DNA of 31,374 nt from JBCCFK01 sp965262315 (GCA_965262315.1 CBDHFJ010000041.1:1-31374); one strand, 5' to 3'; shown: positions 20,401 through 26,258, numbered from the stretch's first letter. Numbers and translations: made by a program. Notes: generated from the letters alone by a model not told the origin.

Positions 20401-21227
20401 GCTTCACCGCGCCCGACGAGCGCGTCGTCGGCCGGCGCGATGGCCGACGGTGTGGCATCCGAGGGCGGGCTCGTGAGCGGCCGGCGCTGCGACACGATCC
20501 GCTCGCGGAGGCCGCTGAGCTCGGCGGAGGGCTGTACCCCCAACTCGGCGTCGAGAATCTGTGCACAGGCCTGGTACTGCGAGATCGCCTCGTCGGCTCG
20601 TCCAACCAACCAGTAGAGCCGCATCAGCTCGCCGTGTGCCTTCTCGCTGAGGGGCGTCTCGCTGACCAGCCGTCGGGCCGACACCAACGCGGCCCCGTAC
20701 TCCCGACGACTCTTCTGGATCTGACACAGGTGCTCGAGGCCCAGCAGGAACTTCTCCCGGAGGCGGAGCCGGATGGGGTCGATCCACTCGTCGTAGTAGT
20801 CGCCCAGCAGATCGCCCTCGTACATGTCGATCGCCGCAGCGAGCGACTCGGCGTGGAGATGCGCCGTCTGCTGGCGCCGATGGAGCGCGAAGGCGTCCAT
20901 GCGCTCCTCGAACTGTTCCACGTCGATACGAAGCGGCACGTCGGGGTTCAGCCCGATGGTGTCACGATCGGCGCGGACCAGCGCCGGTGCCACGGGTCCC
21001 AACGCGGTCTGGAGCACCCAGAGGGTGTGGCTCAGGCGGCGCCGGGCTCGCAGATCCGACCCGTCTGGCCAGAAGAGGCCGGCCAGGTACACGCGCCGAG
21101 CCGAGGTTGCGCGATGCAGCGCCAGGTACGACAGCAGCCGCGTCGGGGCGGTCGCCCGGAGCCCCGCGATCGGCTCGCCGTCCGCGCTTGCTTGAAAGCC
21201 CCCGAGGAGACGGAGGTGTACGGTCAC
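17475..21227 (-). CDS. Large AfsR/SARP-type transcriptional regulator: wHTH-BTAD-ATPase-TPR plus C-terminal HTH
   Basis: 1250 residues. Residues 1-90 form an OmpR/SARP winged helix (MTVHLRLLGGFQ, then LLSYLALHR and RARRRLSHTLWVLQ); about 95-245 is a bacterial transcriptional activation domain (IDMYEGDLLGDYYDEWI, ending ILDAELGVQPSAEL). An AAA/STAND ATPase follows with Walker A GQPGIGKT (299-306) and Walker B LLILEDLH (413-420), then about 450 residues of alanine-rich TPR-like helices. The last 50 residues (KDRRKRRLIRILNEAELAGA, then LEDLASALEASLSTLKRDMA) look like a DeoR-type helix-turn-helix, which is unusual for AfsR proteins. The start is GTG, supported by the family N-terminus; no clear Shine-Dalgarno. 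Targets are unknown; the adjacent intergenic island with 11-bp-spaced repeats is a candidate. Confidence 0.88.
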   Translation of the reverse strand: MTVHLRLLGGFQASADGEPIAGLRATAPTRLLSYLALHRATSARRVYLAGLFWPDGSDLRARRRLSHTLWVLQTALGPVAPALVRADRDTIGLNPDVPLRIDVEQFEERMDAFALHRRQQTAHLHAESLAAAIDMYEGDLLGDYYDEWIDPIRLRLREKFLLGLEHLCQIQKSRREYGAALVSARRLVSETPLSEKAHGELMRLYWLVGRADEAISQYQACAQILDAELGVQPSAELSGLRERIVSQRRPLTSPPSDATPSAIAPADDALVGRGEARRKALEVVDAAFAGRGGFALVEGQPGIGKTRLLTDVAEAAGWRGSTVLWARHAEEDRSDPYGAITRALSGSLRGLRREQVVERLPPEFIGPAGRIVPELATAAEPITDRPASPDDRYGLHEALTQVMVAIGSVSPTLLILEDLHSADSETLEFLRLAAPRLVASPIAVAISYRTQEARNRDEVWQVLTDIEQRQPSVRIPLSGFSRDEVASLAALRTGRALPADLIDRLERATGGNPLFVIETLRALEREDPDEAALGVIDGDLGGRITVDRVLQILLDEIAASPDNVRSVVAALAVWGHAATSAVIARMSGLDTAATLDAIRRGIESDYVADQDGAYALRFEQLGAAARANLSEDEARVLHGRAADVLAEDPGAQASELAAHYRLAGRWASAHRYEAAAATRAAGLHAYATAAEYYELAMESLERAGDKATAGVLFGMEAVLDVLGRRDDQAAVLAQLDETDLSPTQQARLLQRRALFLANTDQLQDAIRVASSGVGFAAATGMDWEAHAVTLARVFVVAGQPHHAKAVLEGIDTEALATPSLASAQLALGQALTDVQESGEARELLERALDTFRRHGDSRGQVEALASIAILHSQHGNMPAAQRHYHESITLARQIGSRFGEGMALTNLALLEYLQGDAATALEHMHEAAQVFAAIDHRRGEAMVRANSANIRHAILGDDVLAEREAGLARRYFAEIGDRRHEAQCLDVLAGVRRRKRAYAVSRRLAETALEIVRDTGDRFLEVQILRSLAWTEREAGHADEARLAVSEAVSIAHECSLDAELPTLLALEAWVLVACGKHQEAKGSVEESVSMSSALSEFREIGAWWRHKTFEALDMPVEAEAELRVAHASLAETLAPFDEEERTRALTRVAEHRAITEAYASRFPRTEEVTLPSDRAPEETVAVTWTVHHPDDLCIPDKKDRRKRRLIRILNEAELAGARPRLEDLASALEASLSTLKRDMAALRSDGQIA

Positions 21228-21329
21228 GATTCAACCGCCATTCGACATCCCACCTGTCGAGCTTCGGTTTCTGGTGGCCCGGCCAACGCGAGCGGGGTCG
21301 CCGATCTCCGACGAATTGGTCCGCGCGCG

Positions 21330-21359
21330 CTGACAGTGACTTGCCTGCGACCCTACCCT
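21330..21359 (+). promoter_or_regulatory. Predicted forward sigma-70-type promoter
   Basis: CTGACA (21330-21335), 18-bp spacer, TACCCT (21354-21359). One mismatch to TTGACA and a full TANNNT match. Transcription would begin near 21366 and read into the 78-codon and 30-codon ORFs. Confidence 0.4.
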
Positions 21360-21612
21360 GTCGCCCGGTCGGGCTGGGGACCCAACAAGAGTTGGGACAC
21401 CGTCTGGACGCTCCGGCGTGACAGCTGAGGAAATTCGGCGCTCCGGACAGGGGTCGGAAACGTCTCGTCATGCCTGGTCAGAGGGCTTGAATGCGGTTTG
21501 AACCCCTGAGCCTGGGCCTTCGGTCATCCCGATCGAGTCGATTCGCAGACATCGGTTCCGCACAGTGCGCCCCGTGACGTTGCGAGCACATCGCTCGCCA
21601 GGTGACCGGGTC

Positions 21613-21627
21613 GACTCCGCTGGAGTC
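21613..21627 (+). promoter_or_regulatory. Hairpin just upstream of the 78-codon ORF's ribosome binding site
   Basis: GACTCC-GCT-GGAGTC, a perfect 6-bp stem with a 3-nt loop, followed at once by AAGGA and the ATG at 21637. It could modulate ribosome access or stabilise the message. Confidence 0.35.
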
Positions 21628-21636
21628 AAGGATCCG

Positions 21637-21873
21637 ATGACGGGCGAGCAAGTGACTTCGACGGCGCCGACCCCTCCAGAGGGGGCGATGTACCTTGCAA
21701 AGATCGTACGAGCCAATTCCGGCATCGCCGAGATCGACCGACATGAAGGCCAGACCGTCCAGGTGCTGGCGTCGGGGGTCGACAGCGACCTGGAACCATG
21801 GCTCGAAGTGTGGGCGGACCGCCGAGTCCTGCTCGTCTACGAACGGGATCTCGAGCTGATCTCATTGACCTGA
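21637..21873 (+). CDS. Small hypothetical protein, 78 residues
   Basis: Not recognised. The frame has plausible codon use (GC3 roughly 70%, lower than neighbouring genes but far from random) and an AAGGA Shine-Dalgarno 4 nt before the ATG. An internal ATG at 21688, preceded by GAGGGGG, is an alternative start giving 61 residues; the product from there (MYLAKIVRANSGIAEID, later EPWLEVWADRRVLLVYERD) alternates hydrophobic and charged residues like a small beta-barrel or SH3-like domain (guess). The first 17 residues are Ser/Thr/Pro-rich and less convincing. It is divergent from the AfsR-like regulator and would be transcribed from the predicted promoter at 21330. A 12-bp palindrome follows the stop by 5 nt. 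Confidence 0.5.
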   Translation: MTGEQVTSTAPTPPEGAMYLAKIVRANSGIAEIDRHEGQTVQVLASGVDSDLEPWLEVWADRRVLLVYERDLELISLT

Positions 21874-21904
21874 CGATCCACACCGGTGTGAGACGCAACC
21901 ACGG

Positions 21905-21992
21905 GGCGGCCTTCGACTCGCTGAACCCCGTTCTCCGCCGGTACCGGATCGCTGGACGGATACCGTTCGCCGGCTGGCACTCGAAGGCCGCC
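21905..21992 (+). ncRNA. Candidate structured RNA element, 88 nt
   Basis: Outer stem GGCGGCCTTCGA (21905-21916) pairs perfectly with TCGAAGGCCGCC (21981-21992). The 64-nt loop contains a second stem: CGGTA (21939-21943) with TACCG (21961-21965), continued by CCG (21944-21946) with CGG (21957-21959) past a bulged A. It starts 31 nt after the stop of the 78-codon ORF. Function unknown; a terminator, regulatory RNA or DNA cruciform are all possible. Strand is assigned by the direction of the flanking small ORFs. Confidence 0.35.
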
Positions 21993-22119
21993 ACACCCCG
22001 ACCTCGTTCCACTGACTCCGATCAGTGGTCCGAGGTGTACCCCGCTCGACCGATGTCCTTTGTCCCAGGCGAACGTCAAGCGGGGTTTCGGGGTTTTGCA
22101 GCGACCTTTCGAGCGGAAA

Positions 22120-22138
22120 GCTCAAGGCTTGCTCAAGG
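22120..22138. promoter_or_regulatory. Two GCTCAAGG direct repeats with 11-bp period
   Basis: GCTCAAGG at 22120-22127 and again at 22131-22138, start to start exactly 11 bp. SARP activators bind heptamer direct repeats spaced one helical turn apart, so this is a candidate operator for the AfsR-like regulator about 0.9 kb away. The unit one turn earlier reads TCGAGCG, which resembles known SARP heptamers. Inverted copies of the core (TTGAGC) are at 22161 and 22221. Confidence 0.35.
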
Positions 22139-22345
22139 TATCGGCGACTTCGCGAGCCACTTGAGCCCGACGTCACCCCCAGAAGCCCTGGTCAGGGCAC
22201 CCGACCACAGAAATGGGCCATTGAGCCCATGCCGAAGGTCGCACCCGTCGAGACGGTCAGGAGATCTCGTTCGGCCAGGGTCAGCGCCGTCAAAGGACAA
22301 CGTCCCGGCGTCGCCGTCGGGCGAGATCACAACGGAGCAAGTGGC

Positions 22346-22438
22346 ATGCGCAACGCGATCAAGATTGTCGGCGGTATCGGTATTGCAGTCCTGGGGACCA
22401 TGGAGCCGATGCTCGGCGCGATCTCCTGGATGTGGTGA
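22346..22438 (+). CDS. Candidate 30-residue hydrophobic peptide
   Basis: Not recognised. The ATG is preceded by GGAG with 8-nt spacing, and the ORF ends 36 nt before a perfect 10-bp GC hairpin, so it has the signals of a real transcription unit. The product starts MRNAIKIVGGIGIAVLG and ends ISWMW: a two-residue basic tip, a Gly/Ile/Val-rich hydrophobic stretch that could span or insert in a membrane, one acidic residue, and two tryptophans at the end. The upstream in-frame extension is arginine/serine-rich noise, so the short start is preferred. It could be a small membrane protein, a signalling peptide or a bacteriocin-like peptide; no maturation or transport gene is adjacent. A chance ORF is still possible at this size. 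Confidence 0.4.
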   Translation: MRNAIKIVGGIGIAVLGTMEPMLGAISWMW

Positions 22439-22474
22439 CGCTCGCCTCGACGGCGTAACCCACCAACCGATGCT

Positions 22475-22497
22475 GTGCCCGGCCGCCGGCCGGGCAC
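22475..22497. terminator. Strong bidirectional terminator-like hairpin
   Basis: GTGCCCGGCC-GCC-GGCCGGGCAC, a perfect 10-bp stem with a 3-nt loop. It sits between the forward 30-codon ORF and the end of the reverse dioxygenase gene, where both would need termination. No T-run. Confidence 0.65.
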
Positions 22498-22511
22498 CGT
22501 CGCGTCCGGCC

Positions 22512-23480
22512 TCAGACCCGACGGGCGTCCTCGATGAGGTTGATCTCGTAGAGCACCTGGCTGAGCCTGTCGTCAGCGGTGATCGGGGCGTAGCGCAACG
22601 GGTGCTCCTCGGTGACACAGGTCGGGACCGGTTGCAGGATCGTCCACGGGGTCGGGTGGCAGAACTGCACGACCGAGAGCCGATCGCCCGGCTCGGACGG
22701 GTCCGCCACCACGCGGTGGATGCCGCTCGGCACGATCCCGTTCGACACGTGCTCGAGCATGATGCCCGTGTTGATGATCACGTGGTCGGCGGCTGGGGCC
22801 GCGTCGATCCAGCCACCGTCCACTTCGACCTGGAGCCCCTTCGCGGTGGCACGTGGCAGCGCGGTGATCAGGTTGATGTCCGCGTGGGCTCCCGCCCAGA
22901 TGTGGTTCGTGTCCGGAGCGAGGTCCATCGACGGATAGTGGATGGCGCGCGACAGCGTCGAACCGTCGGGCAACATCGATTCGAAGAATGCCTCGTGACA
23001 GCCCAGACCGATCGCGATGACCCGCAGGAAGCGGCGCTGGAGGTCCCACAGGGAGTCGTGGAAGGCGCGCAGCGTGTCGCCGATGCCGGGGACGTCGCCG
23101 TCGGGGAACACGTTCGGGTGGTACGACCTCGGAAAGCGGGTGGCGAGCGGGTGACCCGGCTGGATCTCGCCGCCCCAGTTGAGCATTTCCTTCCAGTCGG
23201 GCACGTCGTTGACCGCAGCGGTCTCCACGAGGAGGCCCGTGTAGCCGCGCTGGCCGCTCGTTCCCTCGGCGGTCCACTGCTGCTTGCGTTCGGGCGCCAG
23301 CGCGAAGAACTCGTCGAGCTTGCCGTAGGCGTCGTCGAGCAGCGTGCTCGAGAGATCGTGCGCGGTGTAGACGAAGCCCGACCGCAGACTTCGCATGACC
23401 CCGTCCACCACGGCGCGTCGCGCCGTGGCGTCACCACGTTCGAAGGCCAACAGGTCCACGTCCAGGATGGCATCGCTCAT
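22512..23480 (-). CDS. 2-oxoglutarate/Fe(II)-dependent dioxygenase, isopenicillin-N-synthase-like family
   Basis: 322 residues of the double-stranded beta-helix oxygenase family, with an N-terminal DIOX-like part (residues 1-110) and the catalytic core. The Fe(II) facial triad is visible: His199 and Asp201 in GAHADINLITAL and His255 in SGIHRVV; Arg267 in DRLSVVQF is the co-substrate-binding RxS motif. The substrate cannot be read; plant-type and bacterial members act on hormones, amino acids, antibiotics or pyrimidines. The start MSDAILD is supported by TACGAT 6 nt upstream. A TTG at 23540, overlapping the stop of the LCP gene, is a less likely alternative. An 18-bp palindrome sits immediately upstream of the -10, suggesting control by a dimeric regulator. 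Confidence 0.88.
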   Translation of the reverse strand: MSDAILDVDLLAFERGDATARRAVVDGVMRSLRSGFVYTAHDLSSTLLDDAYGKLDEFFALAPERKQQWTAEGTSGQRGYTGLLVETAAVNDVPDWKEMLNWGGEIQPGHPLATRFPRSYHPNVFPDGDVPGIGDTLRAFHDSLWDLQRRFLRVIAIGLGCHEAFFESMLPDGSTLSRAIHYPSMDLAPDTNHIWAGAHADINLITALPRATAKGLQVEVDGGWIDAAPAADHVIINTGIMLEHVSNGIVPSGIHRVVADPSEPGDRLSVVQFCHPTPWTILQPVPTCVTEEHPLRYAPITADDRLSQVLYEINLIEDARRV

Positions 23481-23486
23481 GCCCAG

Positions 23487-23492
23487 ATCGTA
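23487..23492 (-). promoter_or_regulatory. Predicted leaderless -10 element of the dioxygenase gene
   Basis: TACGAT on the minus strand, 6 nt before the ATG at 23480; no Shine-Dalgarno sequence. Confidence 0.5.
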
Positions 23493-23494
23493 GT

Positions 23495-23512
23495 GCCGAG
23501 TCCGGACTCGGC
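23495..23512. promoter_or_regulatory. 18-bp perfect palindrome, candidate operator
   Basis: GCCGAGTCCGGACTCGGC, two 9-bp half-sites with no spacer, 2 bp upstream of the dioxygenase -10 hexamer and thus over its -20 to -35 region. It lies 24 bp after the LCP gene's stop and could alternatively act as that gene's terminator. Confidence 0.5.
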
Positions 23513-23536
23513 CGATCCCGGGACGCGCCCGACGGG

Positions 23537-24757
23537 TCAATCGCGGAACAGGTCGAGCGTCTCCTGTGCCCCGCCGGCCAGTTGCAGCGCCGAGACTCCG
23601 CTGACGGCGAGATCGGCCACGGGGAGCGCGTGGTTCGTCGCGTCGAGTCCGCGCAGACTGCGGAAGAGGCCGAACGCGTCACCCATTCCCATCGTGTCGT
23701 CCACCTTCAGCGCCCCCGACAGGCCGCCCAGGATGCGGAGCGCGGTGACCGGGTTCCGGGTGCCTCCGGCCCGATCGAACACGGCGAGCAGGAAGATCCG
23801 TTGCCGCTCGGTGCGGGCCAGGTCGGAACCACCGACCACCCGACCGATGCCCTGCGCCCTGATCTGGTTGCAGGTGAGGCCGACCGCGTCTGCGGCGTCG
23901 AACTCCCGGTAGTTGCGGCTCCGGACGTAGGCCAGTGCCTGCTCCGGGCCGAGCGAGACCGGCCCGGTCTGGCGGACGTCGAGGCCGCTCTTGTGATCGC
24001 AGGCGGGTGACCGGAAGTCGATGGTGATCTCGCCGACGGCCTCGATGACGCCGAGGAAACCGGCGATGTCGACCTCGAGGTAGTGGTGGATCGGGACACC
24101 CGGGTCCGTCTGCACCGTGCGGAGCAGGCTGGGAACCCCTCCGAGCGCCCGGGCGGCGTTCAACTTGTTCGACGAGCCGCTGTCGAGGGCGACCCACAGG
24201 TCGCGGGGGAGCGAGACCATGTGGTTGCCGTCCCCATCGACGTGCAGGATCACCATGGTGTCGCTGCGCTCGCCGGCGATGCCGAGGCCGATGTTGGGTG
24301 CCGTGGCGAGATCCGGATCGACGCCTTCGCGACTGTCGGTACCCACGATCAGGTAGTTCGTGAACGCCCCGCCCGTCGCCAGGGCACCGTCGGTGTCGAC
24401 CCGGTCGATTCGCTCCCACAGCACCCAGGCCCAGATCCCTCCGGCGACGCCCACCAGGACCAGGATCGACGCCATCGCGACCAGGACACGGGGCCAGCGC
24501 CGCCGGGTGTGCGCCCGCCGAGGCGTCTGTCGGGGTTCGGCCACCGGTGTCGGCTCGAACGCGGTCGGCGACGGTGGCCCCGGGTGGCTGGCGGGGGCGG
24601 CTCCAGGGGAAGGCGACGCCGCGGGATCGACCCGAAAGCGACGAGCGTCCTGCGGCAGTTCGGGCGATCCGCCGGCCTGGGGGTGGTCCGCATCGGGGAG
24701 CGCGTCGAGACGACGCCACAGGTCGTCGTCCTGGCGTGGGGCTTGACCGTCGGACAC
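23537..24757 (-). CDS. LytR-CpsA-Psr (LCP) family protein, cell-wall glycopolymer transferase
   Basis: 406 residues from a GTG start. Residues 1-88 form a disordered Pro/Ala-rich cytoplasmic part, 90-113 a single membrane helix preceded by RRAHTRRRW, and the rest an extracytoplasmic LCP domain: NYLIVGTDSREG (134-145), RSDTMVILHVDGDGN, MVSLPRDLWV with the phosphate-binding Arg, NKLNAARALGG, and YVRSRNYREFDAADAVG. LCP enzymes attach lipid-linked glycopolymers (arabinogalactan, teichoic acids, capsule) to peptidoglycan. The C-terminal LytR_C domain is absent. It is divergent from an M23 peptidase gene, which fits a cell-wall role. The GTG has no clear Shine-Dalgarno, so the start is the least certain part; the membrane helix is well inside the frame. 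Confidence 0.88.
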   Translation of the reverse strand: MSDGQAPRQDDDLWRRLDALPDADHPQAGGSPELPQDARRFRVDPAASPSPGAAPASHPGPPSPTAFEPTPVAEPRQTPRRAHTRRRWPRVLVAMASILVLVGVAGGIWAWVLWERIDRVDTDGALATGGAFTNYLIVGTDSREGVDPDLATAPNIGLGIAGERSDTMVILHVDGDGNHMVSLPRDLWVALDSGSSNKLNAARALGGVPSLLRTVQTDPGVPIHHYLEVDIAGFLGVIEAVGEITIDFRSPACDHKSGLDVRQTGPVSLGPEQALAYVRSRNYREFDAADAVGLTCNQIRAQGIGRVVGGSDLARTERQRIFLLAVFDRAGGTRNPVTALRILGGLSGALKVDDTMGMGDAFGLFRSLRGLDATNHALPVADLAVSGVSALQLAGGAQETLDLFRD

Positions 24758-24898
24758 GGCGACATTGGATCACGCCGGGGCCGAAGGGTGGTGGCAGGCC
24801 GCCCTCGCGGCCGACCGTGCCGGCGCCGGCGGTCACCGTGCGTCGTGCCCGAGGCCTGGCTCGTGGGCCCAGCGGTGCATGCCGGGGGAGGGCCGGTT

Positions 24899-24927
24899 GG
24901 GATTGTGCACATCCCCCGCAGTACCCT
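24899..24927 (+). promoter_or_regulatory. Possible M23 promoter with palindrome, in the LCP/M23 divergent region
   Basis: GGGAT-TGTGCAC-ATCCC at 24899-24915 contains the perfect inner palindrome TGTGCACA and is followed by TACCCT (24922-24927), a possible -10 about 38 nt before the M23 start. The -35 is poor, so an activator at the palindrome is conceivable. The rest of the 208-bp divergent region shows nothing definite. Confidence 0.3.
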
Positions 24928-24965
24928 CACGAGCCACAGCGGCCACTTCTGGCGCGTACGACCCC

Positions 24966-26222
24966 ATGACCGACTCCCGCAACACGCTTCTCCCGGGCCC
25001 GACCCGGCGCGGCCCGCTGGGCGAGCCGCGCCTGCTCAGGGCCGTCGCAATCGGACTGTGCCTCCTGGCCGTCGCCATGTTCACGCCGGCGGCCAGCTCC
25101 GAGATCGAAGACACCGAGGAGATCAAGGCCGCACGAGAGGAGATCGAGGAAGCACGGCGTGCCCAGCTCGAAGCGGCCATCAACCTCGAACTGGTCAAGG
25201 CCGAGGACATCGAGGTGGTCGCGGCGCTCGACGCGGCCACCGAGCTGGTCAACCTCCAGCAGGCGAAGGTGGACGCGGCCACCCAGCGTCTCCAGGCCGC
25301 CGACGAGGCACTCTTCGACGCACAGTTGATCCTCGCCAGCACCGAAGGCGAGCTCCAGCTGCTCCAACAGCAGGCCGTCCGGGCGGCCGTCGAGGCGTAT
25401 GTGGGGCTGGCGGACGAACGGGCCGCCGCATGGCTGAACACCGATGACGCCACCACGGCGGCACACAAGGTGGCGCTCCTCGACACCGTGGAGGCCGACA
25501 CCTTCGACGCCCTCGACCGCCTCCGGAGTCTGCAGGATCGTCGGGCTGGCGTCCTGGAGGACGCCGAGGCGGCGCGAATCGAGGCCACCGAGATCGAAGA
25601 GGAGCTGGCGGTCGCGCTGGTCGAGCTCGAAGCGCAGCAGGCGGTACAGCTCCAGCTCAAAGCCGAGGTCGATGCTCGCCGCGATCAGTGGGAGACCGCG
25701 CTCCGCGACGCGGAGAGCGAGGAGCAACGACTCACCGACTGGATCAAGGCCGAGCAGGCCCGCATCGAGGACGAGCTCCGTCGCCGCCGCGAGGCCGAGC
25801 TCGCCGTACCCCAGGCCCAGCCGGGCATCGTCGGGAGCGGCGGCTGGACGTGGCCGACCGCCGGTGGGGTGGCCTCGGGCTTCGGTCAGCGACTCCACCC
25901 GATTCTCGGCTACTACCGCATGCACAGCGGCCTCGACATCGGTGGTGCCATGGGTCAGCCGATCTGGGCCGCGCACGACGGCATCGTGTCCTCGGCCGGC
26001 TGGAACGGCGGGTACGGCAACACGATCATCCTCGGCCACGGTGGCTCCACGACCTCGTTGTACGCCCACATGTCCGGCTTCTCGGTCGGCGCGGGGGAGT
26101 ACGTCACGGCCGGACAGTTGATCGGTTACGTCGGCTCGACGGGTCTCTCGACCGGGCCGCACCTCCACTTCGAGGTGCGGATCAACGGTGTCCCGGTCGA
26201 CCCGGCGCCCTATCTGCCCTGA
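24966..26222 (+). CDS. Secreted M23 metallopeptidase with coiled-coil stalk (murein hydrolase, EnvC/NlpD-like)
   Basis: 418 residues: signal peptide (about 1-44, hydrophobic core RAVAIGLCLLAVAMF, cleavage near PAASSE), then about 250 residues of strongly heptad-like Glu/Ala/Leu coiled coil, then an M23 domain starting at GSGGWTWPTAGG. The zinc site is complete: His320 and Asp324 in HSGLD, and His399/His401 in PHLHFEV, with His368 in YAHMSG. Predicted to cleave peptidoglycan cross-links outside the membrane. The stalk resembles those of EnvC and actinobacterial RipA-type hydrolases, which are held inactive by partners such as FtsEX; none is in view. The start was chosen to place the signal peptide at the N-terminus; no clear Shine-Dalgarno. 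Confidence 0.93.
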   Translation: MTDSRNTLLPGPTRRGPLGEPRLLRAVAIGLCLLAVAMFTPAASSEIEDTEEIKAAREEIEEARRAQLEAAINLELVKAEDIEVVAALDAATELVNLQQAKVDAATQRLQAADEALFDAQLILASTEGELQLLQQQAVRAAVEAYVGLADERAAAWLNTDDATTAAHKVALLDTVEADTFDALDRLRSLQDRRAGVLEDAEAARIEATEIEEELAVALVELEAQQAVQLQLKAEVDARRDQWETALRDAESEEQRLTDWIKAEQARIEDELRRRREAELAVPQAQPGIVGSGGWTWPTAGGVASGFGQRLHPILGYYRMHSGLDIGGAMGQPIWAAHDGIVSSAGWNGGYGNTIILGHGGSTTSLYAHMSGFSVGAGEYVTAGQLIGYVGSTGLSTGPHLHFEVRINGVPVDPAPYLP

Positions 26223-26236
26223 GCGCTCGCCGGCCG

Positions 26237-26258
26237 CCCCGAGAGCCCCGCTCTGGGG
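26237..26258. terminator. Convergent terminator-like hairpin
   Basis: CCCC(G)AGAG pairs with CTCTGGGG across a 5-nt loop, 8 bp with one bulged G, filling the 36-bp gap between the stops of the M23 and DUF2510 genes. Confidence 0.5.

Larger units (their letters stand above)
21228..21636. other. 409-base non-coding stretch between the regulator and the 78-codon ORF
   Basis: No credible ORF. It should contain the regulator's own promoter on the minus strand, though I see no confident -10 there. On the plus strand it holds a promoter-like pair at 21330-21359 and then about 270 nt of possible leader with several complementary segments: CCCAAC/GTTGGG (21381-21396), GTCTGGA/TCCGGAC (21402-21408 with 21442-21448, one G-U pair), CAGGGGT/ACCCCTG (21448-21454 with 21502-21508), and GACTCC/GGAGTC (21613-21627). 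Bases are less GC-rich than in the flanking genes. Confidence 0.5.
21874..22345. other. 472-base non-coding island rich in inverted and direct repeats
   Basis: No credible protein frame. In order: palindrome CACACCGGTGTG (21879-21890); a 12-bp perfect inverted repeat (21905-21916 with 21981-21992) enclosing another stem-loop; CCACTGA/TCAGTGG (22009-22028); ACCCCGCT/AGCGGGGT (22039-22046 with 22079-22086); direct repeats GCTCAAGG at 22120 and 22131; GCCCTG/CAGGGC (22185-22198); ATGGGC/GCCCAT (22213-22230). The GCTCAA/TTGAGC word occurs four times between 22120 and 22226. Possible roles are a structured RNA, an attenuator or a multi-site operator. Confidence 0.5.

Noticed and set aside
21481..21530. 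tRNA-like GGTTTGAACCCC near a possible T-arm
   Set aside because: No acceptor stem, anticodon arm or D-arm can be drawn around it.
22081..22097. Tandem CGGGGTTT-CGGGGTTTT as a telomere-like or origin repeat
   Set aside because: Only two copies; the first is the arm of an 8-bp inverted repeat, so it is better explained as part of a hairpin.
22025..22345. N-terminal extension of the 30-codon ORF to 137 codons
   Set aside because: The extension is Arg/Ser/Pro-rich, overlaps the inverted repeats, and the Shine-Dalgarno stands at the short start.
21228..22500. The low-coding region as a remnant of a mobile element
   Set aside because: No transposase or integrase fragment, no terminal inverted repeats at its edges and no target-site duplication could be found.
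21798..23912. A 704-codon plus-strand open frame
   Set aside because: It crosses the repeat island and runs antisense to the dioxygenase and LCP genes; its translation has no recognisable domain and biased composition.
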